A stretch of DNA of 64,000 bases from Streptomyces sp. Act143 (GCF_003143935.1 NZ_QFRX01000001.1:1312071-1376070), one strand, 5' to 3'; counted from the stretch's first letter, positions 7,154 through 16,646 are shown. Program-made: numbers and translations. Notes: a model not told the origin generated them from the sequence alone.

Positions 7154-9607
7154 TCAGCGGTCCAGCGTGACCTCGCTCCACACCTGTTTGCCGCCGCTGA
7201 CCGGCACGGTCCCCCAGGCCGCCGACATGGCCTCGACGAGGAGGATGCCGCGACCGCCGGTCGCCTCCCAGCCGATGCTGGTCGGCTTGACCGGGGTGCG
7301 CGGCGAGGCGTCGGCGACGGCGACGCGCAACCGGTGGTTGACGAGGGTGAGGTCGAGGCGGACCCGGCCGTCGGTGTGCACGAGGGCGTTGGTGACGAGC
7401 TCGGAGACGATCAGCAGGACGGCGTCCTGGGCGTCGGCGGGGACGTTCCAGGAGCGCAGGGTGCGGCGGGTGAAGCGGCGGGCCTGGCCGACGGCCTGCG
7501 GGACCCGCCACACCGTCCAGCTCTCGCGCAGCGGGTGCGAGGCCATGCCGTCGTAGCGGACCAGGAGCAGGGCGACGTCGTCGCTGCGGCGGGCGTTGCC
7601 GAGCAGGGCGTCGGCGACCATGCCGAGGTGGGCGGGGTCGGAGGCGGACAGCCCGTGGGCGAGGCGGTCCATGCCCTCGTCGATGTCCTCGTCGGCGGAC
7701 TCCACCAGGCCGTCGGTGGCCAGGGCGATCAGGGTGCCGGGCCGCAGCCGCAGCGGGGCCATCGGGAAGTCCGCCTGCGTCACGACGCCGAGCGGCGGCC
7801 CGCCCTCGGCCTCGGCGATCTCGGTCGTGCCGTCGGGGTGCCGCAGCACGGGCGGGAGGTGGCCGGCCCGGACGAACCAGGCGGAACCTTCCTCCATGTC
7901 GAGGTCGACGTAGCAGCAGGTGGCGAAGAGGTCGGTCTCCAGGTCCACGAGCAGCCGGTTGGCGTGCGAGACGACGACGTCCGGCGGGTGGCCCTCGACG
8001 GCGTAGGCCCGCAGGGCGGTGCGCATCTGGCCCATGAGGGTGGCGGCGCCGGCGCTGTGGCCCTGGACGTCGCCGATGACGAGGGCCACGTGGTTGTCGG
8101 GCAGCGGGATCACGTCGTACCAGTCGCCGCCGAGCTCCAGTCCGGCCGTGCTCGGCAGATAGCGGGCGACGGCGATCGCGCCCGGGAGCTTGGGCAGCCT
8201 GCGGGGCAGCAGCTGGCGCTGGAGCATGCCGACGAGTTCGTGTTCGGCGTCGAAGGCGTGGGCCCGCATCAGGGCCTGCCCGGCGAGCCCGGCGGATGCG
8301 GTGAGCAGGGCGCGTTCGTCGGGGCCGAACTCGTGCGGGGTGTCCCAGCCGATCAGGCACGCGCCGGCCATGCGGCCGGAGGCGGGCAGCGGCAGTACGG
8401 CGAGGCCGCCGGGGCCGACGTCGGCGAGGGCGGGCTCCAGGGCGGTGCCGGCGGGCCAGATCTGCGCGCGGCCCTCGCTGAGCGCGGCGGCGAGGGTGGG
8501 CATGGCCCGCACGGGGGCGTCGGGCCACTCCGTGCGCCACTCCAGGCGCCACAGCTCGGGCCAGGACTCGGGGTCGGGCGGGTCGAGGACGGTCACCACC
8601 AGCCGGTCGTTCTCCAGCTCGGCGAGGGCGATCCGGTCGGCCCGCAGCGGCTTGCGCAGCGCGGAGACGACGGCCTGGCTGACGTCGCGGACGGTGCCCG
8701 CGGTGGCGAGGGCGGCGGCCAGGCGCTGGACGCGGGCCACGTCGGTGACGTCGGAGCGCAGCGTGGAGACGTCGGCGACGGTGCCGGCGAGGCGGGCGGG
8801 GCGGCCCTCGCCGCCGGGCAGCAGCCGGCCGCGCAGCCTGAGCCACTTGGGTGGTCCGGCGGGCTGCAGGGCCCGGAACTCCAGCTCGCGGTCGCCGAGG
8901 GACATGTGGTCGGCCTCGGTGACGGACATCAGCGCCGGCAGGTCCTCGGGCACGGTGAGCGCCAGCAGCGTCTCCACGCGGCCGTCGAAGTCCTCCCTGG
9001 CCAGCGCGAACAGGTCGAGGATGTCGTCGCCGACCTCGATGCGTCCGGTGTCCATGGCGAGGCTGAACGCGCCCGCGGGCAGTTCCCCGCCCTCGGCCGC
9101 CTCGGCTGGGGCGGGGCAGGCCACGGCGTCGGCGAGGAGCTCCAGGCACTTGCGGTCGTCGGTGTCGAAGCCGTCGGGGCGCTCGCTCACGGCGACGAGG
9201 CAGCCCCCGCCGTCGCCGCGGGCGGGCAGGGCCGCCAGATGGAAGTCCCGGGACGGCACGCGCCGCGCCTCGGCGCCCTCGGCCAGCTCCTCCGGGCCCA
9301 GCCAGGCCGCCCGCCCGCCGCGGTGGACCTCGGCCACCGGGGAGCCGCCGACCGCGGGGTAGGCGTCCCGCAGTCCGAACAGGGTGCGCGGCACTCCTGC
9401 CGCGTCCACCAGGCAGAGCAGCTCGCCGTCCTCGCTCGGGCCGTACACGGCGGCGAGGGAGGCCCGGGCGAAGACGAGCACCTGTTCGAGGACGCTCCGC
9501 AGCCGTTCGGGTGAGCCGGGACCGGCCGTGAGCGCTTTGAGGGCAACTTCGGCACGCAGCGTTCTCGTTCTGCGCCCCGCGGCTCCCTCACTGACCACGT
9601 CCGCCAT
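7154..9607 (-). CDS. SpoIIE-family PP2C phosphatase with GAF/PAS sensors and a HATPase_c domain
   Basis: This protein is about 817 residues long. The order of domains is a GAF-like sensor (to about 160), a PAS-like region (about 190-300), a second GAF (about 310-470), an SpoIIE/PP2C phosphatase (about 490-690) and a GHKL/HATPase_c domain at the C terminus. The phosphatase shows GGDWYDVIPL, IGDVQGHSAGAA, VRAGHLPPVLR and SDDVALLLVR. The kinase-like domain shows LIVSELVTNALVHTDG. Such proteins act in partner-switching regulation through anti-sigma-factor antagonists. It is divergent from the ram operon with 187 bases between. The ATG at 9607 has only a weak ribosome binding site, and the frame stays open to 9802, so the start is uncertain. 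Confidence 0.88.
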   Translation of the reverse strand: MADVVSEGAAGRRTRTLRAEVALKALTAGPGSPERLRSVLEQVLVFARASLAAVYGPSEDGELLCLVDAAGVPRTLFGLRDAYPAVGGSPVAEVHRGGRAAWLGPEELAEGAEARRVPSRDFHLAALPARGDGGGCLVAVSERPDGFDTDDRKCLELLADAVACPAPAEAAEGGELPAGAFSLAMDTGRIEVGDDILDLFALAREDFDGRVETLLALTVPEDLPALMSVTEADHMSLGDRELEFRALQPAGPPKWLRLRGRLLPGGEGRPARLAGTVADVSTLRSDVTDVARVQRLAAALATAGTVRDVSQAVVSALRKPLRADRIALAELENDRLVVTVLDPPDPESWPELWRLEWRTEWPDAPVRAMPTLAAALSEGRAQIWPAGTALEPALADVGPGGLAVLPLPASGRMAGACLIGWDTPHEFGPDERALLTASAGLAGQALMRAHAFDAEHELVGMLQRQLLPRRLPKLPGAIAVARYLPSTAGLELGGDWYDVIPLPDNHVALVIGDVQGHSAGAATLMGQMRTALRAYAVEGHPPDVVVSHANRLLVDLETDLFATCCYVDLDMEEGSAWFVRAGHLPPVLRHPDGTTEIAEAEGGPPLGVVTQADFPMAPLRLRPGTLIALATDGLVESADEDIDEGMDRLAHGLSASDPAHLGMVADALLGNARRSDDVALLLVRYDGMASHPLRESWTVWRVPQAVGQARRFTRRTLRSWNVPADAQDAVLLIVSELVTNALVHTDGRVRLDLTLVNHRLRVAVADASPRTPVKPTSIGWEATGGRGILLVEAMSAAWGTVPVSGGKQVWSEVTLDR

Positions 9608-9794
9608 TACAGCGCTTATACGGCACGTGCGCAGCCCCTGTGACCGTTCGGTGGAGTGTCTGCGGGGGTCACGCTCGAAAGTCACCGAACAAGTCTTTAC
9701 GCATGCGTTCCGCACGGTGGTCTCATGACAGCGGTGACTGTCCGTGCCCACCGCCTCCGCTGGAAGCTCGATTCCGGGCCAAGGAGGGGGTGGC

Positions 9795-12395
9795 ATGGAC
9801 AAGCGGTACGAGGTGTACGCGCTCGCCGACCGGCACTTCTACGACACGCCGGACCGGCTGTCCGCGGGCGCGCGCCAGGCGGCGCCGCTGTTCGAGGCGG
9901 CGCGGCGCGAGGTGCCGGCCGGCTGGGACGCGGCGCGCATCGGTGACTGGCTGACCTTGACGCCGCTCGACGCGGACGGGGCGCCGGTGTCCGGTCCGGC
10001 GCAGGGCTGGAAGGTCCACGCCTCGGCCACCCGGGCGAACGCGGAGCGGATCGCGGCGATCGTCTGGGACTACTGCGTGCCCCGGCGTATCCCGTTCAAG
10101 TTCGTGCCGGGACCGCACCTGCTGCATCTGCGCAACACCAAGTACGCCGCCCGCGACAGCAGCGGCAAGTTCGTCACCCTGTACCCGGCCGACGAGGAGC
10201 AGCTCCACCTCGTGCTGCGCGAGCTGGGCGAGCTGCTGGAGGGGTTCGAGGGGCCGTACATCCTGACCGACCTGCGCTGGGGCGAGGGACCGCTCTATGT
10301 GCGCTACGGGGCGTTCGCACGCCAGTTCGTGGTCGACGAGCGGGGCTCGCTGGTGCCGGCGGTGCGGGACGGCGCGGGGCGTCTGATCCCCGACCGCCGG
10401 GCGCCGTCCTTCCAGGTCCCGGAGTGGGTGACGCTCCCGGCCTTCCTCACGCCGCATCTGGCGGCGCGCAACACCACGACGGTGGGCGAACTGCCGTACC
10501 GCATCGAGAAGGCGCTGCACTTCTCCAACGGCGGCGGGGTCTACGTCGGCACCGACACCCGGGACGGCAGCAGAGTCGTGCTCAAGGAGGGCCGGCCGCA
10601 CGCGGGCCTCGCCGCCGACGGGGCGGACGCGATCACCCGGCTGGAGCGCGAGAAGAACGCCCTGGAGCGGCTGGCGGGGACGGGCGTGGTGCCGGAGGTG
10701 CGGGACTGGTTCACGCTCGGCGACCACCGGTTCCTGGTCATGGAGTTCCTGGAGGGGCGGCCGCTGAACTCGTTCTTCGCCGAACGGCACCCGCTGCTCA
10801 CCCCCGACCCCGATCCGCGGGCGGTGGCCGACTACACGGCCTGGGCACTGCGCATCCACGCCGGTGTCGAGCGGGCCGTGGCGGCGATCCACGCGCGCGG
10901 GATCGTCTTCAACGACCTGCACGTCTTCAACATCATGGTCGGCCCCGACGGGGAGTCGGTGTCCCTGCTCGACTTCGAGGCCGCCGCGCCGGTCGACGAG
11001 CGGGGCCGACAGGTGGTCGCGCACCCCGGCTTCTTCGCCCCGCCGGACCGCACGGGCGCGGACGTCGACCGGTACGCGCTGGCCTGTCTGCGGATCGCCC
11101 TGTTCCTGCCGGTCACCACGCTGTTCGTGGTCGACCGCGGCAAGGCGGCCCATCTCGCGGAAGTGATTCTCCGTCAGTTCCCGGACGTGCCCAAGGAGTT
11201 CCTCGACGAAGCGGTCGCGGAGATCACCCGGGACAACGGGGTGTCCGCACCCGCGCTGGTCAAACCCTTCGTGGAGCCGGCCGACTGGCCCTACAGCCGC
11301 GACTCGATGGTGAAGGCGATCCTCGCCTCGGCCACCCCGGAACGCGACGACCGGCTCTTCCCGGGCGACATCAGCCAGTTCGGCGACGGCGGCGGTCTCG
11401 GCCTCGCGCACGGCGCGGCCGGGGTGCTGTACGCGCTGGACGCAGTCGGCGCCGAACGGTACGAGGAGGGCGAGCGCTGGCTCCTCGCCCGCACCGCGCC
11501 AGCGCCGACGGGCACCCCGCTCGGACTGTACGACGGTCTCGCGGGCGTCGCCCACGTCCTGGACCGGCTCGGCCACCGGCAGCGCGCCCTGGACCTGATC
11601 GGCTCGATCCTCGCCGAACGCTGGCAGAACCTCTCCTCCGACCTGCACGGCGGGCTGGCCGGCCTCGGCCTGGTCCTCGCCGAACTCGCCCGCACCACCG
11701 GCGAGTCGGAACTCGGGGACCGTGCCGCGGAGGCCGCCGACCTCCTCGTACGGCGTCTCGCGGAGCCCCTGCCGGACGGCCCCCGGCGGCGCCGGGCCGG
11801 GCTGCTGCGCGGGGCGAGCGGGCCCGCGCTGTTCCTGCTGCGGGAGTACGAACGCACCGGCGAGGCGCGGCTGCTGGAGGCGGCCGGGGTCGCGCTGCGG
11901 CGGGACCTGGACGGCTGTGTGCGGCAGCCCAACGGCTCACTGCAAGTCGACGAGGGCTGGCGGACCCTGCCCTACCTCGGCGAGGGGAGCGCGGGCATCG
12001 GGATGGTGCTGGACGACCATCTCGCCCACACCGGCGACCAGTGGGCGGACGTCAGGTCCGGCATCCTCACCGCCGCCACCTCCCGCTTCTACGTGCAGCC
12101 GGGCCTCTTCCAGGGCCGTGCCGGGCTGATCCTGCACCTCGCCCGCACCTCCACACCCGGCGCGAGCCGGGAGCGGCTCGCCGAGCAGATCGACGGACTC
12201 GGCTGGTTCGCCATGTCCTACCAGGGCCAACTGGCCTTCCCCGGACACCAGATGATGCGGCTGTCGATGGACCTGGGCACCGGCACGGCCGGCTGCCTGC
12301 TCGCGCTCGGCGCGGCCCACGACGCCGGGGCAGGCGCTCACCTGCCCTTCCTGCCGCCGCTCGGGCGGCCCCCACAGCGCGGTTCCGCGACCTGA
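9795..12395 (+). CDS. ramC: Class III lanthionine synthetase, SapB/AmfS type
   Basis: This 866-residue LanKC enzyme consists of an N-terminal phospho-Ser/Thr lyase-like region (about 1-200), a Ser/Thr kinase domain (VVLKEG; catalytic loop IVFNDLHVFNIMV; metal motif LLDFEAAAP) and a C-terminal cyclase-like domain (from about 510). The cyclase domain has no Cys/His zinc ligands, as expected of class III rather than class IV enzymes. The enzyme phosphorylates, dehydrates and cyclises the RamS precursor encoded immediately downstream. The start at 9795 follows AAGGAGGGGG, which excludes the upstream in-frame GTG/ATG options. Order and direction (C, S, A, B then convergent R) match the ram/amf clusters that control aerial hypha formation. 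Confidence 0.95.
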   Translation: MDKRYEVYALADRHFYDTPDRLSAGARQAAPLFEAARREVPAGWDAARIGDWLTLTPLDADGAPVSGPAQGWKVHASATRANAERIAAIVWDYCVPRRIPFKFVPGPHLLHLRNTKYAARDSSGKFVTLYPADEEQLHLVLRELGELLEGFEGPYILTDLRWGEGPLYVRYGAFARQFVVDERGSLVPAVRDGAGRLIPDRRAPSFQVPEWVTLPAFLTPHLAARNTTTVGELPYRIEKALHFSNGGGVYVGTDTRDGSRVVLKEGRPHAGLAADGADAITRLEREKNALERLAGTGVVPEVRDWFTLGDHRFLVMEFLEGRPLNSFFAERHPLLTPDPDPRAVADYTAWALRIHAGVERAVAAIHARGIVFNDLHVFNIMVGPDGESVSLLDFEAAAPVDERGRQVVAHPGFFAPPDRTGADVDRYALACLRIALFLPVTTLFVVDRGKAAHLAEVILRQFPDVPKEFLDEAVAEITRDNGVSAPALVKPFVEPADWPYSRDSMVKAILASATPERDDRLFPGDISQFGDGGGLGLAHGAAGVLYALDAVGAERYEEGERWLLARTAPAPTGTPLGLYDGLAGVAHVLDRLGHRQRALDLIGSILAERWQNLSSDLHGGLAGLGLVLAELARTTGESELGDRAAEAADLLVRRLAEPLPDGPRRRRAGLLRGASGPALFLLREYERTGEARLLEAAGVALRRDLDGCVRQPNGSLQVDEGWRTLPYLGEGSAGIGMVLDDHLAHTGDQWADVRSGILTAATSRFYVQPGLFQGRAGLILHLARTSTPGASRERLAEQIDGLGWFAMSYQGQLAFPGHQMMRLSMDLGTGTAGCLLALGAAHDAGAGAHLPFLPPLGRPPQRGSAT

Positions 12396-12456
12396 CGGAG
12401 CCGTGATCCGACCCCGTCCCCACGGGTGACGACACCACCGAAGAGAGGAAACAGAC

Positions 12457-12573
12457 ATGGCACTTCTCGACCTTCAGACGATGGAAGCCGACGAGACCAC
12501 GGGTGGCGGCGGCGAAAGCACCGTGAGCCTGCTGTCCTGCATCAGCGCCGCGAGCGTCCTCCTCTGTCTCTGA
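12457..12573 (+). CDS. ramS: SapB/AmfS-type class III lanthipeptide precursor
   Basis: This 38-codon gene starts 61 bases after ramC with GAGAGGAA upstream of the ATG. The leader contains LLDLQTME, matching the conserved LxLQ-type recognition helix of RamS/AmfS precursors. The C-terminal half holds two S-x-x-S-x-x-x-C ring motifs: Ser21, Ser24, Cys28 and Ser30, Ser33, Cys37. This is the labionin/lanthionine layout of class III peptides. The mature peptide would be a very hydrophobic, amphiphilic morphogen like SapB. The core differs from SapB/AmfS: only one residue separates the two rings instead of two, and the leader/core junction is a Gly-rich TTGGGG stretch. Confidence 0.93.
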   Translation: MALLDLQTMEADETTGGGGESTVSLLSCISAASVLLCL

Positions 12574-12657
12574 CGCGCAGTGCCTGTACGGCTCCGGGCG
12601 GTCCGCTCCCGTGAGGGAGGGGCCGCCCGGGGTCCCGCATGTACCGAGGAGGGCACC

Positions 12658-14355
12658 ATGACGACGCCACCGGCAGCGCGTACCGCGGTGTTCGGCCCGC
12701 TCGGTCCGGCCCCCGCCCGCTGGGTGGCCCTGTGCCTGGTGAGCACGGCCGCCACCGGTGCCGGGCTGCTGCTGCCCGCCGCGCTGGGCCGCGCCCTCGA
12801 TCTGCTGCTGGCCGGAGCGCCGGCCACGCGCTGGGTGGGGTACTGCGCCGGGCTGGTGCTGCTGCTCGCCCTTCTCGACGCGGCGGAGACCGTGCTCGGC
12901 GGCACGCTCGACGCCCGCACCACCTCCTGGCTGCGCAGGCGCCTGACCGGCCATGTCCTGGCCGTAGGCCCGCGCGCCGGTGACCGCTTCGGCCCCGGCG
13001 ACCTGGTCGCCCGCCTCGTCGGCAACGCCGCGCAGGCCGGCACCGCGCCGACCGCCCGCGCCGCTCTGCCGGCCGCCCTCGCCGGACCGCTCGGCGGACT
13101 GATCGCCCTCGCCCTGATCGACCCGTGGCTCGCGGCCGTCCTGCTGGCCGGAGCCCCGGTGCTGGCCCTGCTGCTGCGCGCCTTCGCCCGCGACACCCGC
13201 GAGTGCGCCGCCCGCTACCAGCGCGCCCAGGGACGGATCGCGGCGGCGCTCACGGAGGCCGTCGACGGGCACCGCACCATACAGGCGGCCGGCACCGCGG
13301 AGCGGGAGACGGCGCGCATCCTGCGGCCGCTGCCCGAACTGTCCCGGGCCGGGCACCTGATGTGGCGGGTGCAGGGGCGGGCCGCCGGACAGTCCGTCGC
13401 CGTGGCCCCGCTGCTCCAGCTCGGTGTCGTCGCGGTCGCCGGGCTGCTCCTCGCCCGCCACCGGGTCACGGTCGGCGAGGTGCTCGCCGCCTCCCGGTAC
13501 GCCCTGCTCGCCACCGGCGTCGGCGTGCTGGTGGGCCAGTTGTCGGGCCTGGCCCGCGCCCGGGCCGCCGCCGGTCGCCTCACGGAGGTGCTGGACGAGC
13601 CGCCTCCGCGGTACGGCGATCGTCAGCTCCCCTCCGGGAGCGGCACGCTGGAGTTCCGCGGGGTGAGTGTCCGGCGCGGCGGGCGGGCGGTCCTGGAGGG
13701 CGTCGACCTGGTCGTGCCCGGCGGGACGACCTTCGCCGTGGTCGGCCGGTCCGGTGCCGGCAAGTCGCTGCTCGCCGCGCTCGCCGGACGGCTCGCCGAC
13801 CCGGACGCCGGGGCGGTCCTCCTCGACGGCGTGCCGCTGCGGGAGCTGACCCACGACGCGCTGCGCGGGGCGGTCCGGCACGCCTTCGACCGGCCCGCGC
13901 TGCTGGGCGGCACCCTGGAGGAGGAGATCGGCCTGGGGCCCACGCCCGCCTCCCCCGTGCGGGTCCGCGAGGCCGCCCGCGCCGCGCACGCGGACGACTT
14001 CGTGAACCGGCTGCCCGGCGGGTACGCCACCCGCTGCGCCGACGCCCCGCACTCCGGTGGTGAGGCCCAACGCCTGGGACTGGCCCGGGCGTTCGCCCAC
14101 GACGCCCGTCTGCTCGTCCTCGACGACGCGCTCTCCAGTCTCGACACCGTGACGGAGGCGCAGATCACCGCGTCGCTGGTGGGCTCCGGCGCGGGCCGCA
14201 CCCGGCTGCTGGTCGCCCACCGCGCGGCCACCGCGGCCCGGGCGGACGCGGTGGCCTGGCTCGACGGGGGGCGGGTGCGGGCGGTGGGGCCGCACGAGAA
14301 GTTGTGGCGCCTTCCCGCCTACCGGGCGGTGTTCGCGGACGGGGAGGCGGAGTGA
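12658..14355 (+). CDS. ramA: ABC transporter (permease-ATPase half) of the ram cluster
   Basis: This 565-residue exporter half has about six hydrophobic segments in the first 300 residues and a C-terminal ATPase. The ATPase shows Walker A GRSGAGKS, signature SGGEAQRLGLA and Walker B LLVLDDALSSLD. The ATG at 12658 has GAGGAGG upstream, so I start here rather than at the in-frame start 26 codons earlier. It lies 84 bases after ramS and overlaps the next transporter gene by four bases (GTGA), implying a heterodimer with RamB. In S. coelicolor and S. griseus the equivalent pair is thought to export the SapB/AmfS peptide. Confidence 0.9.
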   Translation: MTTPPAARTAVFGPLGPAPARWVALCLVSTAATGAGLLLPAALGRALDLLLAGAPATRWVGYCAGLVLLLALLDAAETVLGGTLDARTTSWLRRRLTGHVLAVGPRAGDRFGPGDLVARLVGNAAQAGTAPTARAALPAALAGPLGGLIALALIDPWLAAVLLAGAPVLALLLRAFARDTRECAARYQRAQGRIAAALTEAVDGHRTIQAAGTAERETARILRPLPELSRAGHLMWRVQGRAAGQSVAVAPLLQLGVVAVAGLLLARHRVTVGEVLAASRYALLATGVGVLVGQLSGLARARAAAGRLTEVLDEPPPRYGDRQLPSGSGTLEFRGVSVRRGGRAVLEGVDLVVPGGTTFAVVGRSGAGKSLLAALAGRLADPDAGAVLLDGVPLRELTHDALRGAVRHAFDRPALLGGTLEEEIGLGPTPASPVRVREAARAAHADDFVNRLPGGYATRCADAPHSGGEAQRLGLARAFAHDARLLVLDDALSSLDTVTEAQITASLVGSGAGRTRLLVAHRAATAARADAVAWLDGGRVRAVGPHEKLWRLPAYRAVFADGEAE

Positions 14356-16199
14356 GCGCCCGCCGGGGGCTGCGCTTCCTGCGCAACCGGTGGCGGGTCG
14401 TCGCGCGACTGGCCGCCTGGTCGGTGCTGGAGACCGGGCAGACGTTCCTCACCGGCTACGCCCCCGCCCGCGCCCTGGACGAGGGCTTCCTGGCGGGGCG
14501 GGCGGGCATCGGCCTGGCCTGGCTGGGTGTCGCCGGACTCGGGGTGCTGGCCGGGGCGTTCGGCACGGCCCGGGTCCACACGGCGGTGGCCGACCTGGTC
14601 GAACCGCTGCGGGACGGTCTGGTGACCGGGGTCGTGGCGCGCGGCGTCCGGGAGGGGGACCGCACGGCGCTGTCCGGCCTCACCCAGCAGGCCGAGATCG
14701 CCCGGGACGCCTCCGCGGGGCTGCTCATGGTGTCGCGGTCCTTCGTGTTCACCGCGGCCGGCGCGCTGATCGGCCTGTTCTCGCTGGCCCCGCCCCTGCT
14801 GGCGGTCGTCGGCCTCCCCCTGCTCGCGGGCGTGGCCCTCTTCCTGGTGACGCTCCGTCCGCTGGCCCGCCGTCAGGAGGCCTTCCTGGTCGCCGACGAG
14901 GCGCTCGCCGAGCGCTGCGGCACGGTCTGCCCGGGGCTGCGGGACATCACGGCGGCCGGCGCGGAGGACCGCGTGGCCGCCGACACCGGGCGTCACATCG
15001 ACGCCGAACAACGAGCCGCGGCCACGCTGGCCCGGTGGGGCGTCCTGCGGGTGGCCGCCCTGACCATCGGCGGCGAGCTGCCGATCGTGCTGCTGCTGGT
15101 GACGGCCCCCTGGCTGCTCGGCCTCGGCGTCACCCCTGGGGCCCTGGTCGGCGCGCTCTCGTACGTCACCCAGTCCCTGCTGCCCGCGCTGCGCCACCTG
15201 GTCCACGGTCTCGGCACCAGCGGCTCACGGCTGGTGGTGGTCCTGCGCCGACTGGTCCGTGACGACGGAGTCGCGTCGGCCACCCCCACCGGGCAGCTGC
15301 GGCGACCGGCCGACGATCCGCCCGGCGTCCCCGCCCTCACCCTGAAGTCCGCCACCTTCGCCTACGGGCCCGCCGCGGCCCCCGTCGTCGACGGCCTCGA
15401 CCTCGACCTGCGGACCGGCGCCCATCTGGCCGTCGTGGGCCCGAGCGGCATCGGCAAGTCCACGCTGACCGCGCTGGTCGCCGGGGTGCTGGAGCCCGGG
15501 CACGGCGCGATCCGGGTGTGCGGGTATCCGGTGCCGGGAGCCGCGGCCGCCGCCCGCCGGGTGCTGGTCCCGCAGCAGGCGTACGTCCACACCGGCACCC
15601 TTGCCGAGAACCTGGGGCACCTGCGGCCCGAGCCGGTGCCCGAGCCGGAACTCCGCGCCGCCGCCGAGGCGGTGGGGCTGCTGCCGCTGCTCGACGCGCT
15701 CGGCGGCCCCGCCGCCACCGTCGATCCGGCCGCGCTCTCCGCGGGGGAACGCCAGCTGATCGCCCTCACCCGCGCCTATCTGTCGTACGCCCCGCTCGTC
15801 CTGCTGGACGAGGCGACCTGTCATCTGGACCCGCGTGCCGAGGAGCGGGCGGAGCGGGCCTTCGCGGCGCGGCCCGGCGGCACGCTGGTGGTCGTCGCGC
15901 ACCGCATCAGCTCGGCCCGCCGGGCCGACCGGGTCCTGGTCATGGACGGCCGGACGACGGCGTACGGCACGCACGACGAACTGCTGCAGCGTTCGGCGCT
16001 CTACCGCGACCTCGTGGGCAGCTGGTGGCCGGTGCCGTCACAGCCAGCCCTCGCCCTGGGAGATCCGGATCGCGTCGATGCGGTTGCGGGCCCCGGTCTT
16101 GCGGGTGATGGCCGCCATGTAGTTGCGCACGGTCCCGTGGGACAGGTGCAGGTTCCTGGCGATCTCCCCGACGGAGGCCCCCTCGGCGGCCAGGGATAA
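14352..16199 (+). CDS. ramB: ABC transporter (permease-ATPase half) of the ram cluster, with unusual 3' extension
   Basis: This is the second exporter half, starting with GTG in a GTGA overlap with ramA. It has an N-terminal membrane domain and a C-terminal ATPase: Walker A GPSGIGKST, signature LSAGERQLI, Walker B LVLLDEAT. The recognisable family end is near 16030 (LYRDLVGSWW). The frame has no stop until 16199, so the annotated product (615 residues) gains about 55 Gly/Pro-rich residues that run antisense through the 3' end of ramR. Either a stop has been lost or there is a base-call error. The tail has the composition of shadow coding and probably no function of its own. Confidence 0.85.
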   Translation: MSARRGLRFLRNRWRVVARLAAWSVLETGQTFLTGYAPARALDEGFLAGRAGIGLAWLGVAGLGVLAGAFGTARVHTAVADLVEPLRDGLVTGVVARGVREGDRTALSGLTQQAEIARDASAGLLMVSRSFVFTAAGALIGLFSLAPPLLAVVGLPLLAGVALFLVTLRPLARRQEAFLVADEALAERCGTVCPGLRDITAAGAEDRVAADTGRHIDAEQRAAATLARWGVLRVAALTIGGELPIVLLLVTAPWLLGLGVTPGALVGALSYVTQSLLPALRHLVHGLGTSGSRLVVVLRRLVRDDGVASATPTGQLRRPADDPPGVPALTLKSATFAYGPAAAPVVDGLDLDLRTGAHLAVVGPSGIGKSTLTALVAGVLEPGHGAIRVCGYPVPGAAAAARRVLVPQQAYVHTGTLAENLGHLRPEPVPEPELRAAAEAVGLLPLLDALGGPAATVDPAALSAGERQLIALTRAYLSYAPLVLLDEATCHLDPRAEERAERAFAARPGGTLVVVAHRISSARRADRVLVMDGRTTAYGTHDELLQRSALYRDLVGSWWPVPSQPALALGDPDRVDAVAGPGLAGDGRHVVAHGPVGQVQVPGDLPDGGPLGGQG

Positions 16200-16646
16200 C
16201 ACGCTCAGCTCCCGCCGGGTCAGCGGCATCTCGGCGGCCTTGAGGAAGCCGAAGCCGAGGGAGTCGTCGACGAAACGTTTGCCTTCCGCGACCCGGCGAA
16301 TCCCGTACACCAGGTGTTCCGGCGAGCCCTCCTTGTCGACATAGCCGAGCGCACCCGCCTCGACGGCCCGTTTCAGCAGCCCCGGCCGGTTGGCACTGGC
16401 GAGTACCAGGAGGTGGGGCGCCCGCGTCCCGGCCGGGCGGGCGCCGAGTTCGCCGAGCGGCGGGATGCCGTAGGTGTCCGCGCATTCCAGGTCGGCCGCG
16501 CAGACGTCGGGCAGCAGGGTTCGCAGACGGCCCGGCGCACTGCGCCAAGGGGCGTCGTAGACCCCCAGGTCCGGTTCCCGGCGTAACCACTCCGCCAGGA
16601 CCGACCTGACCAGACACTCGTCGTGCACCAGAAGAACCCGGATCAC
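16038..16646 (-). CDS. ramR: RamR/AmfR-type LuxR-family response regulator
   Basis: This 202-residue regulator has a receiver-like N-terminal domain and a C-terminal LuxR helix-turn-helix. The receiver shows VLLVHDECLVRS, a possible phospho-acceptor Asp in CAADLECADTYG, and GYVDKE. The HTH region is LTRRELSVLSLAAEG then LHLSHGTVRNYMAAITRKTG. The conserved acidic pair of a standard receiver is poorly kept and no histidine kinase is adjacent, as for RamR of S. coelicolor. GTG at 16646 is chosen because GAGGGGA lies eight bases upstream. It is expected to activate the ramC promoter. It converges on ramB and overlaps that frame by 162 bases. Confidence 0.9.
   Translation of the reverse strand: MIRVLLVHDECLVRSVLAEWLRREPDLGVYDAPWRSAPGRLRTLLPDVCAADLECADTYGIPPLGELGARPAGTRAPHLLVLASANRPGLLKRAVEAGALGYVDKEGSPEHLVYGIRRVAEGKRFVDDSLGFGFLKAAEMPLTRRELSVLSLAAEGASVGEIARNLHLSHGTVRNYMAAITRKTGARNRIDAIRISQGEGWL

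Noticed and set aside
7113..9149. Long leftward frame overlapping the first SpoIIE phosphatase
   Set aside because: It is almost entirely Arg, Pro, Gly and Ala, the signature of a shifted frame of a GC-rich gene. The overlapping frame has full phosphatase and HATPase motifs.
9723..11648. Long leftward frame opposite ramC
   Set aside because: Antisense shadow of ramC with His/Arg/Val-rich composition and no domain.
12067..14295. 742-codon leftward frame opposite ramS and ramA
   Set aside because: Shadow of the transporter gene; composition Gly/Arg/Gln-rich, no conserved motif.
14352..16030. A second RiPP modification enzyme in the ram cluster
   Set aside because: Both frames after ramS are ordinary ABC exporter halves with full Walker and signature motifs.
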